Made by a program: the position numbers and the translations under genes. This document shows, piece after piece, positions 57,801 to 64,000 of a DNA stretch of 64,000 nucleotides. Every line of letters begins with the position of its first letter. Position 1 is the stretch's first letter. The stretch comes from an uncultured Eggerthella sp. GTDB lineage: Bacteria > Actinomycetota > Coriobacteriia > Coriobacteriales > Eggerthellaceae. Below the pieces are notes generated by a model. That model was not told the DNA's origin and did no database searches. It saw only the letters and a program-made list of their open reading frames with translations. The stretch lies in assembly GCA_937998355.1 (NCBI GenBank), contig CALLDI010000012.1:1-64000 (forward strand), given 5' to 3'.

Positions 57801-57836
57801 TTCTAATACAATCGTATTAATACAACTGTATTAGAA
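57801..57836. promoter_or_regulatory. Tandem TetR operators
   Basis: TAATAC-AATC-GTATTA (57804-57819) and TAATAC-AACT-GTATTAG (57818-57834) are two 16-bp palindromes with identical arms that overlap by two bases. They fill the short interval between the divergent starts at 57779 and 57848. Confidence 0.75.
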
Positions 57837-57847
57837 AGGCAAATAGG

Positions 57848-58417
57848 GTGAAAGAATCGCAGAATATGCTTCGTGAAGCACGGTGGACCGATGTTTTCTG
57901 GAGGGGTCTCTACGAAGCTCGAATCGAAGAGCATTCTTATATCGTAGATATCGACTACTTCGATATCCGAGAACAGATCGCTCTTTATCGCGATGGCGTG
58001 CTGGTCGACGTACAAAAGTCTCCCGCTATTTTTCTCCTTCAAGAAGGGGGTAGGATCGAGATCGCTATGGCGCTCTATGGCGTGAAGCATGCTCGGATGA
58101 TCTTGGGAGAGCAAAGCGACGAGAAAGCATATTCACTTATTCCGGCACCTGGTAGCGCTGAATATCTTCGCCTTCGTTTTGCTGAGCAGCATCCTGCGAT
58201 AAGCCGTGTTCTCGCTGCCCTCGCATGGATCGTTTTGGTCGTCGCTCTAGTGACGCAGCTGCCAGTAGTGCTGAATAGCATCGGTTGCTTGGTTGGTTTT
58301 TCGGTTCGAACTTTTGCGTTGCCGGGGTGGGCGAACATCGCATTAGGAATCGCTGGTATCCTTGCGGCCCTCGATCGTGCTTTTCGCATGAAGTACGATC
58401 CGCTTTTGGACGATTGA
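57848..58417 (+). CDS. Membrane protein controlled by TetR
   Basis: A 189-residue protein of unknown family. The first 115 residues are soluble (YDFDIREQIALYRDGVLVDVQKSPA pattern, beta-rich), then two hydrophobic segments at about 121-147 and 158-174. The GTG at 57848 lies behind AAAGG; an ATG 18 bases later is an alternative. Its position opposite TetR suggests it is the regulated target. No transporter motif is visible. Confidence 0.6.
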   Translation: MKESQNMLREARWTDVFWRGLYEARIEEHSYIVDIDYFDIREQIALYRDGVLVDVQKSPAIFLLQEGGRIEIAMALYGVKHARMILGEQSDEKAYSLIPAPGSAEYLRLRFAEQHPAISRVLAALAWIVLVVALVTQLPVVLNSIGCLVGFSVRTFALPGWANIALGIAGILAALDRAFRMKYDPLLDD

Positions 58418-58514
58418 GGGCAACAAAACAAGAGGAAGCGTGGACAGAAGGCCAAGCCTCTATCTTGTTCTACAGCATAACGTAGAATATTCTCGAACTC
58501 ATCCAAGAAAATGC

Positions 58515-58545
58515 TTGCTCGTGACGCGGCGTCACGTTGTAGAAC
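58515..58545 (+). promoter_or_regulatory. MerR-type promoter with 19-bp spacer
   Basis: TTGCTC (58515-58520) and TAGAAC (58540-58545) are separated by 19 bases, the long spacer typical of MerR-controlled promoters. Within it lies the palindrome GTGACGC-G-GCGTCAC (58521-58535). The merR ribosome site AAGGAGGTGAG follows. A second inverted pair, GTTCTACA (58467-58474) and TGTAGAAC (58538-58545), frames the region. Confidence 0.7.
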
Positions 58546-58567
58546 AGCCATCAAGGAGGTGAGAACC

Positions 58568-59383
58568 ATGGCTGAGAACAACTTATATCAGACCGGCGAG
58601 CTCGCTGAGGCGTGCGGTACGACGGTGCGCACGGTGCAGTACTACGATGGCAAAGGTCTTCTGACGCCTTCGAGCTATTCGGAAGGCGGTCGCCGGCTTT
58701 ATTCGGCAGAGGATGCGGAGCGACTCCGCTTCATCCTCATGCTGAAGGCGCTGGGGCTTCGGCTCGCGCAGATCAAGGGTGTGCTGGAAAGCCCGAATCG
58801 TGATGTCGTGTTGAAGCTACTGCTGGACGAGCAGGCGGAAAGCCTTGAGCGTGAGATCGAGGCGAGTAGCGAGCGATTGCAGGTATTGAACGCAGCGCGC
58901 ACGGATCTTGAGCACTTCGGCAAATTGATGGCTACGACCGAACCTGCCATGGTGGAACGAATGAATGACGAGAAAGCGAGGCGACGTTGGTGGGCGGCCA
59001 TGATCGTGGTCGGCATCTTCATGGATATCGCCTGGATCGGCACGCTGGTGTTTGGCATTCTTACAGGTGTATGGTGGCCCTTCCCGGTGGCGCTCGTGTT
59101 CGTGGTGGTAGCGGGTGCGTGGATGGTGGCGTACAACAGCCGCCACTGCACCTATGTCTGTCCGATCTGCGGAGCGGAATTCCGTCCGAAGATGAGCGCC
59201 TATTTCTGGTCGAATCACACGCCACGAACCCGCAAGCTCACCTGTCCCTGCTGTCATCAGAAGGACTGGTGCGTGGAGCGTTATCATGCTCTGCCGATCG
59301 ATCTTGCCCCTGGCCAATGCGTGCCAGGCACCTGCCACGAGGCTTGTGAAGCGAAGGCGGGTGAGAACCATGACTGCGATTAG
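58568..59383 (+). CDS. MerR-family regulator with membrane and zinc-ribbon domains
   Basis: A 271-residue protein. The MerR winged helix occupies about 4-72 (YQTGELAEACGTTVRTVQYYDGKGLL), and a coiled dimerisation helix continues to about 115. Two hydrophobic segments (about 141-163 and 168-184) and then a Cys-rich tail follow, with CPICG and CPCC, and further Cys near the end. So it is probably a membrane-bound sensor-regulator. AAGGAGGTGAG precedes the ATG. It overlaps the CPBP protease gene by 14 bases. Ligand unknown; envelope stress or metal is possible. Confidence 0.82.
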   Translation: MAENNLYQTGELAEACGTTVRTVQYYDGKGLLTPSSYSEGGRRLYSAEDAERLRFILMLKALGLRLAQIKGVLESPNRDVVLKLLLDEQAESLEREIEASSERLQVLNAARTDLEHFGKLMATTEPAMVERMNDEKARRRWWAAMIVVGIFMDIAWIGTLVFGILTGVWWPFPVALVFVVVAGAWMVAYNSRHCTYVCPICGAEFRPKMSAYFWSNHTPRTRKLTCPCCHQKDWCVERYHALPIDLAPGQCVPGTCHEACEAKAGENHDCD

Positions 59384-60338
59384 GAACAAGCTCGCGCATC
59401 ATCGCGTGGCAGTCTACTGCGTGATGACTTTCGTGCTCACCTGGAGCTTCTGGTTAGTCGTGGTGTATCCGCAAGCACTTCCGGCGCTCGCGGAAGGGCG
59501 TAACCCGCTCGGCTCGCTCGAGGTCATGCTCGCGGTAGGTGCGGGCATGTTCTTCCCGGCTCTTAGCGTCGCGGTAACACGTCTTCTTACTGGCGAAGGC
59601 TTCCGAAACGCCTGGATCAAGCCGAAGCAGTTCAAGCACACCTGGAAATACTATGTTGCCGGCTGGTTCGGCCCCATGGTCCTGGTGGCCGTTGGAAGCA
59701 TCGTCTACTTTCTTGCGATACCGAGCAGCTTCGATCCTGCAATGCCGTACTTCAAAGAGACGATGGAGGCTCAGCTCGCGGCGACGGGGCAACCGGCTTT
59801 GCCCGACTCCGATCTTGCAACCATGGCCTATGCCCAGTTGGTGCTCGTTCTCATCGCCCCGGCGCTCAATGTGTTCACGTGCTTCGGTGAGGAGTGGGGT
59901 TGGCGCGGCTATCTGCTTCCGCATATGCTGGAAAAGCGCTCTGTCACGTCCACGATCTTGCTGAGCGGGATCATCTGGGGATTGTGGCATGCGCCCATCA
60001 CGGTGTTGGGGCACAACTATGGGCTCGGCTATCTTGGCTGGCCCGTGCTCGGTATCGTTGCCATGTGCTGCTTCACCGTCGTGATCGGCTGTTTCTTCAG
60101 TTGGCTCACGCTGCGAGCGAAAAGCTGCCTTCCTGCGGTGTTCGCTCATGGTGCGCTCAATGGCTGCGGCAATGCTCCTGCGCTGTTCGCTGTGATAGCC
60201 AACCCGTTCATCGGCCCTGCACCCACTGGCATCATCGGTGGCATTGGCTTCATAGTGGTCGGTATCGCCTGTTTCGTCTCGCTCAAGCGCTCAGGAAAGA
60301 GGAGCCTTCAGGGTCCTGGCGATCGATCTGACGCGTGA
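59370..60338 (+). CDS. CPBP-family intramembrane metalloprotease
   Basis: A 322-residue membrane protein of the CPBP (CaaX protease and bacteriocin-processing) family. Motif 1 is CFGEEWGWRGYLLP near 198-211, motif 2 is WGLWHAPITVLGH near 232-244, and motif 3 is FAHGALNGCGN near 280-290. About eight hydrophobic segments. Such proteases may process peptides or give self-immunity to bacteriocins. It is coupled to the MerR regulator by overlap. It is the last gene of the inserted module. Confidence 0.88.
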   Translation: MTAIRNKLAHHRVAVYCVMTFVLTWSFWLVVVYPQALPALAEGRNPLGSLEVMLAVGAGMFFPALSVAVTRLLTGEGFRNAWIKPKQFKHTWKYYVAGWFGPMVLVAVGSIVYFLAIPSSFDPAMPYFKETMEAQLAATGQPALPDSDLATMAYAQLVLVLIAPALNVFTCFGEEWGWRGYLLPHMLEKRSVTSTILLSGIIWGLWHAPITVLGHNYGLGYLGWPVLGIVAMCCFTVVIGCFFSWLTLRAKSCLPAVFAHGALNGCGNAPALFAVIANPFIGPAPTGIIGGIGFIVVGIACFVSLKRSGKRSLQGPGDRSDA

Positions 60339-60354
60339 TCGAATGGGTGCGATG

Positions 60355-60414
60355 CGAACATGAGGGTTTCATAGAGAGATCATCGAACGGAAGTCATGGC
60401 GTGATGGGGTTGTA
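60355..60414 (+). pseudogene. dprA C-terminal remnant
   Basis: Nineteen codons plus stop (EHEGFIERSSNGSHGVMGL) match the last 19 codons of dprA (57090-57149), with a 26-base identical core. There is no start or upstream part. The stop lies 13 bases before trmFO, so this is probably the original 3' end of dprA, cut off when the module was inserted. Confidence 0.85.
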
Positions 60415-60427
60415 GTACCCTGTCATC

Positions 60428-61858
60428 ATGGAAGAACGAGTGGATATCATCGGCGGTGGCCTTGCGGGAAGCGAGGCTGCATTGCAGCTGGCAGCAGCAG
60501 GGTTTTCGGTGCGCCTTATCGAGATGCGCCCGTTCCGTACGACCGGCGCGCATAAGAGCGATCTTTGCGGAGAGCTCGTATGTTCCAACTCGCTCAAATC
60601 GACCAAGCCAGCAAGTGCTGCTGGTATGTTAAAAGCGGAGCTCACCGCTTTGGGATCGCAGTTGCTCTCGTTCGCATATGAGACCAAAGTTCCTGCAGGG
60701 GGAGCGCTCGCGGTCGATCGCGATCGGTTCGCAGCTCGCATCACTGAAGCGCTCGAAGCAGCGGGCGTCACGTGTATCGCCGCAGAGGTCGTCGCAATCG
60801 ACGACGACGGAACGTTCTTGCTGGAAGATGAAGCTCATGAAGGGCCGTATCGCCTCGAGGACCCAGCGCCGTTCTGCATCATCGCCACGGGCCCTCTTAC
60901 TTCGGATGCGCTCGCATCATCGCTACTCGAACTGACGGGGCAGGATCACCTTGCCTTCTATGACGCGGCTGCCCCTATCGTGTTCGCTGATTCGCTCGAT
61001 GAGGACGTGGTCTTCACGCAGAGCCGTTATGAGGATGGGGTGGGCGACTATCTGAACGCCCCGTTCGATAAGGAAGAGTACGAAGCGTTCATCGAGGCGC
61101 TCCTGGATGCTCAATGCGTCATCAAGAAGGATTTCGAGTCCAAGGACCTCTTCCAGGCGTGTCAGCCGATCGAAGAGATCGCGCGGAAGGGCTTCGATGC
61201 GCCACGATTCGGACCGCTCAAACCGGTCGGTCTGACCGACCCGCGCACCGATCGCAGGCCCTGGGCGGTCGTGCAATTGCGTGCAGAAGGCATCGACAAG
61301 CAGTGCTATAACCTGGTCGGATTCCAGACGAATCTCACATGGCCGGAACAGCAGCGCGTGTTCCGGATGATCCCTGGCCTCGAGCAGGCAGAATTCGCGC
61401 GTTACGGGGTCATGCATCGTAATACCTTCATCAATGCGCCCGCATTGTTGGACGCGGATCTGCGTTTGAGATCCGATAAGTCCCGTTCGCTGCCAACGCG
61501 GATCTATGTCGCTGGACAGCTGGGTGGTACGGAAGGGTATGTCGAGGCGATCGCATCGGGGCTGCTCGCGAGTCTGAGCGTGCGTGCTGCGGCAGCCGAA
61601 GTCGAGATCGATCCGCTGCCGCGCGAGACCGCGCTCGGCGCGCTCATCGCATATGCGACCGACCCAGAAACAGAAGACTACCAGCCCATGCACGTGAACT
61701 TCGGCATCTTGCCGCCGTTCGAACAGCGCATTCGTAATAAGCAGGAACGCTACGAGCGATATGCGCAGCGTGGCGCTGAAGCGATGCGCGGCTATGCGGA
61801 GGCTCTCGCCGATAAGGGACTCGCGCCGCTCTTCGAAACCCTGGAGCGAACCTCATGA
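60428..61858 (+). CDS. trmFO: Methylenetetrahydrofolate-tRNA-(uracil-5-)-methyltransferase
   Basis: A 476-residue folate- and FAD-dependent enzyme that makes T54 in tRNA. FAD motif IIGGGLAGSEAALQLAAAG near 7-25, MRPFRTTGAHKSDLCGELVCSNSLKS near 34-59 with the catalytic Cys in the CSNSLKS region, and LLRPVG-like RFGPLKPVGLTD near 258-269. The C-terminal HxNFG segment is HVNFGILPP near 422. No ribosome site is strong; it was probably read from the dprA transcript before the insertion. The stop overlaps xerC as ATGA. Confidence 0.95.
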   Translation: MEERVDIIGGGLAGSEAALQLAAAGFSVRLIEMRPFRTTGAHKSDLCGELVCSNSLKSTKPASAAGMLKAELTALGSQLLSFAYETKVPAGGALAVDRDRFAARITEALEAAGVTCIAAEVVAIDDDGTFLLEDEAHEGPYRLEDPAPFCIIATGPLTSDALASSLLELTGQDHLAFYDAAAPIVFADSLDEDVVFTQSRYEDGVGDYLNAPFDKEEYEAFIEALLDAQCVIKKDFESKDLFQACQPIEEIARKGFDAPRFGPLKPVGLTDPRTDRRPWAVVQLRAEGIDKQCYNLVGFQTNLTWPEQQRVFRMIPGLEQAEFARYGVMHRNTFINAPALLDADLRLRSDKSRSLPTRIYVAGQLGGTEGYVEAIASGLLASLSVRAAAAEVEIDPLPRETALGALIAYATDPETEDYQPMHVNFGILPPFEQRIRNKQERYERYAQRGAEAMRGYAEALADKGLAPLFETLERTS

Positions 61859-62829
61859 AGCAAGAAAGAGAAGCTCCCGAGCACGAAGAGGCGCTCGACC
61901 ATGCAAGCCTTCAGCTGATCGACGAATACCTCGATTACCTGCATATGCTGCAACATTCCGATCGAACCATCAAAGCCTACGGCAGCGACCTCGAATCATT
62001 CTTGCGCTGGTGCGCGGGTCATAACGTCTCCTTCGAATCGCCGACCCATCAACAGATCCGTCGTTATCTCGGCTCGCTCGATATGCAAGGTCTTTCGCGC
62101 AAGACATCGAATCGCCATCTTAGTTCGCTGAAGGGCTTCTATCAGTGGCTCATGATCGCGCACGGTTTCACGGCGAATCCCGCTGCGGTGTTGCAAGGCG
62201 CGAAGCAGCCGAAAACGCTTCCAAAGACGATCGCCCAACAGGATATGGATCGCTTGCTCGGGGTGTACGCGAGCGATGAGGCGATGGAGCGCGATCCAGT
62301 GGTCGCTTTGCGCAACCAGGCCGTGCTCGAGCTTCTGTATGCCTGCGGTCTTCGTGTCTCTGAGGTGGCAGGGCTCACGCGCACTCGTCTCTCGCTGGAT
62401 AAAGGGATCGTCTCGGTCGTCGGCAAGGGTAACAAGGAGCGTCTCGTTCCCATCTATGCGAAGGCGATCGATGCGCTTCGGCGTTACTTGCGCGAATCGC
62501 GCCCTAAACTCGCAGCTCAGGCGAAGCAGCCTACGGATGCCTGCTTCCTCTCGACGCGTGGTAATCCACTTTCAACCAGCGCCATTCGTGCGATCTTCAA
62601 GGAAGCGCTCACGACTGCGGGCCTTGACCCTGCGCTCTCGCCTCATGCGATGCGCCATTCGTTCGCGAGCGACCTTCTGGTAGGGGGAGCGGACCTGCGT
62701 AGTGTGCAAGAACTGCTCGGGCATTCGAGCCTTTCGACCACGCAGATCTATACTCATCTTTCGCCCGACCATCTGAAGAAGGTGCAATTGCAGGCGCATC
62801 CACGCGCTAGCAGCTCGCGCACCTCTTAG
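61855..62829 (+). CDS. xerC: Tyrosine recombinase XerC
   Basis: A 324-residue site-specific recombinase that resolves chromosome dimers. N-terminal SAM-like domain (YLDYLHMLQHSDRTIKAYGSDLESFLRWC near 20-48). Catalytic residues: Arg in YACGLRVSEVAGL near 165, Lys in VGKGNKERLVP near 188, HxxR in SPHAMRHSFASDLL near 262-265, His in LLGHSSLSTT near 285, and Tyr in TQIYTHLSPDHL near 297. trmFO-xerC is a known pairing in Gram-positive genomes, so this is the housekeeping enzyme and not the integrase of an island. Confidence 0.92.
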   Translation: MKQEREAPEHEEALDHASLQLIDEYLDYLHMLQHSDRTIKAYGSDLESFLRWCAGHNVSFESPTHQQIRRYLGSLDMQGLSRKTSNRHLSSLKGFYQWLMIAHGFTANPAAVLQGAKQPKTLPKTIAQQDMDRLLGVYASDEAMERDPVVALRNQAVLELLYACGLRVSEVAGLTRTRLSLDKGIVSVVGKGNKERLVPIYAKAIDALRRYLRESRPKLAAQAKQPTDACFLSTRGNPLSTSAIRAIFKEALTTAGLDPALSPHAMRHSFASDLLVGGADLRSVQELLGHSSLSTTQIYTHLSPDHLKKVQLQAHPRASSSRTS

Positions 62830-62858
62830 TCGTTCGAACAAAACATGGGGGAAACGTG

Positions 62859-62900
62859 AACGCGCGCTGGGGGAAATTGCCCCGCGTCAGAATGCGCGTT
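62859..62900 (+). terminator. Possible terminator hairpin after xerC
   Basis: AACGCGC (62859-62865) pairs with GCGCGTT (62894-62900), and an inner GGGG/CCCC stem lies within. There is no T-run, only ATTATGG, so termination is uncertain. Confidence 0.35.
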
Positions 62901-62912
62901 ATTATGGTGAGC

Positions 62913-62926
62913 CGAACATCGGTTCG
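62913..62926 (+). promoter_or_regulatory. LexA (SOS) box upstream of uvrA
   Basis: CGAACATCGGTTCG fits the Gram-positive LexA/DinR consensus CGAAC-N4-GTTCG exactly. It lies 36 bases before the uvrA ATG. SOS control of uvrA is well known in other bacteria. Confidence 0.82.
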
Positions 62927-62962
62927 ATGAATCAATCGCGTATAAGAAAGTAGTGTGTAGCT

Positions 62963-64000
62963 ATGGCACAACAGTCCATTGTCATCAAAGGCGCACGTGA
63001 ACATAACCTTAAAGACATCGACGTCACCATCCCGCGCGACGAGCTCGTGGTCATCACCGGCTTGTCAGGCTCGGGCAAGAGCTCGCTGGCGTTCGACACC
63101 ATCTACGCTGAAGGCCAGCGTCGCTATGTGGAGAGTCTCTCGAGCTATGCCCGCATGTTCTTGGGGCAGATGAGCAAGCCCGACCTCGACTCGATCGACG
63201 GCCTTTCGCCTTCGGTCTCCATCGACCAGAAGACCACCAGCAAGAATCCACGTTCGACCGTGGGCACCACCACGGAGATCTACGACTATCTGCGTCTTCT
63301 GTTCGCGCGTACGGGCATTCCGCATTGCCCCGAATGCGGGCGCGAGATCCGCACGCAAACGACCGATCAGGTCACCGACGACATCTTGCGTCTTTCGGAA
63401 GACGGTCAGACGAAGTGCATTATCATGGCACCAGTGGTGACCGGTCGCAAGGGCGAATTCACGAAGCTCTTCAAAGACCTGCTGAAAGAAGGTTTCTCGC
63501 GCGTGCGCATCGACGGCGAGATCACGAAGCTCGACGAGAACCCCATCGTACTGAACAAGAAGATCAAGCATTTCATCGACGTGGTGGTCGATCGTGTCGT
63601 GCTGAAGCCTTCGGCGCAGAGCCGTATCGCTGAGGCGGTCGAGACGGCCACGAAGCTTGCCGATGGGCGCGTGCTCGTGCAGTTGCTCGACCGGGATGGC
63701 AAACCGCTCGGTGGCGAGCGTGCTGTTTCATCAGGAGCGACCGGCGGTCTGGCTGAAGGCGAATACATCTTCTCGCTCGCGCTCGGCTGCCCCGAGCATG
63801 GCCATTCCATGGATGAATTGCAACCGCGCGATTTCTCGTTCAATGCACCGTATGGCGCGTGTCCCGATTGCTTGGGCATCGGCAGCAGGGAAGAGGTCGA
63901 CCCCGATCTGGTGGTTCCCGACCCGACGCTCTCGCTCAACGAAGGCGCGGTCGTGCCGTTCAAGTCGGGTAACTACTATCCGCAGGTCATGCGCGCGGTT
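62963..64000 (+). CDS. uvrA: Excinuclease ABC subunit A (5' part)
   Basis: The frame is open from the ATG at 62963 to the window end, 346 codons of about 950. It starts MAQQSIVIKGAREHNLKDID, has the first Walker A GLSGSGKSSLAFDTIYAEGQRRYVESLSSYAR at 33-64, DGLSPSVSIDQKTTSKNPRSTVGTTTEIYDYLR near 79-111, and the metal-binding CPECGRE near 121, with CPDC near 313. UvrA recognises bulky DNA lesions with UvrB. The gene is cut by the window edge, not broken. A perfect LexA box lies upstream. Confidence 0.96.
   Translation, partial: MAQQSIVIKGAREHNLKDIDVTIPRDELVVITGLSGSGKSSLAFDTIYAEGQRRYVESLSSYARMFLGQMSKPDLDSIDGLSPSVSIDQKTTSKNPRSTVGTTTEIYDYLRLLFARTGIPHCPECGREIRTQTTDQVTDDILRLSEDGQTKCIIMAPVVTGRKGEFTKLFKDLLKEGFSRVRIDGEITKLDENPIVLNKKIKHFIDVVVDRVVLKPSAQSRIAEAVETATKLADGRVLVQLLDRDGKPLGGERAVSSGATGGLAEGEYIFSLALGCPEHGHSMDELQPRDFSFNAPYGACPDCLGIGSREEVDPDLVVPDPTLSLNEGAVVPFKSGNYYPQVMRAV

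Noticed and set aside
61855..62829. XerC as the integrase of the insertion modules
   Set aside because: It sits in the conserved trmFO-xerC pairing and looks like the housekeeping enzyme.

Overview
The window looks like a chromosomal segment of a Coriobacteriia actinobacterium, probably Eggerthellales; Slackia or a close relative is a guess from gene content, not an identification. The backbone is moderately GC-rich and uses ATG and some GTG starts, AGGAGG-like ribosome sites and TTGC-type -35 boxes. A broken-up Bacillus-style housekeeping layout (scpA-scpB-rluB-tyrA-aroA-cmk-plsC-ispH-der-plsY-gpsA) sits beside an acyl-CoA dehydrogenase/FixABCX module and cell-surface BspA-like repeats, as is common in gut Coriobacteriia.

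Layout. 0-9.5 kb: thioesterase, tRNA-Val, a VapBC pair, a patatin-like lipase with a membrane protein, a VanRS-like two-component system divergent from a membrane-anchored C39-like peptidase, glutamine-hydrolysing asparagine synthetase, and a membrane-attached XRE regulator that converges on and overlaps it. 9.5-15.8 kb: an AT-rich plastic region with a probable structured RNA, a four-gene cassette (TerB-like, J-domain membrane protein, DUF2510 membrane protein, lipoprotein), a DUF4143 ATPase flanked by a 40-bp direct repeat of the tRNA-Asn 3' half, and a small XRE-AbrB operon. 16-22.5 kb: carB, an acidic unknown, a CAU tRNA (probably Ile2), a UPF0303 protein, trpS. 22.7-30.3 kb: two divergent acyl-CoA dehydrogenases, fixABCX and a LysR regulator, forming a likely electron-transfer module for reducing or oxidising an unidentified acyl-CoA. 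30.4-49.8 kb: a long co-directional housekeeping run (ABC-F, trmL, M50 protease, condensin partners, aromatic amino acid and isoprenoid steps, phospholipid precursors, DNA repair, Rpe, cysteine desulfurase, PHP phosphatase, NIF3, zinc-ribbon protein, dGTPase). 49.9-57.1 kb: azlCD, rplS, a BspA-like surface protein, then rnhB-yraN-comM-dprA. 57.1-60.4 kb: a small inserted module (TetR, membrane protein, MerR, CPBP protease) between dprA and trmFO, bounded by a duplication of the dprA 3' end. 60.4-64 kb: trmFO, xerC and the first third of uvrA behind a perfect LexA box.

The most notable signals outside the genes are: two 3'-end duplication scars (tRNA-Asn and dprA) that each mark a small island without an integrase; a mirror-image 17-bp box placed almost symmetrically in the divergent acyl-CoA dehydrogenase promoter region; a candidate ~125-nt RNA with a self-contained promoter, closing stem and terminator at the head of the AT-rich cassette; and several readable operators (VapBC, TetR, MerR, DUF4143 ATPase, LexA). 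No rRNA, CRISPR array, complete insertion sequence or prophage was seen.
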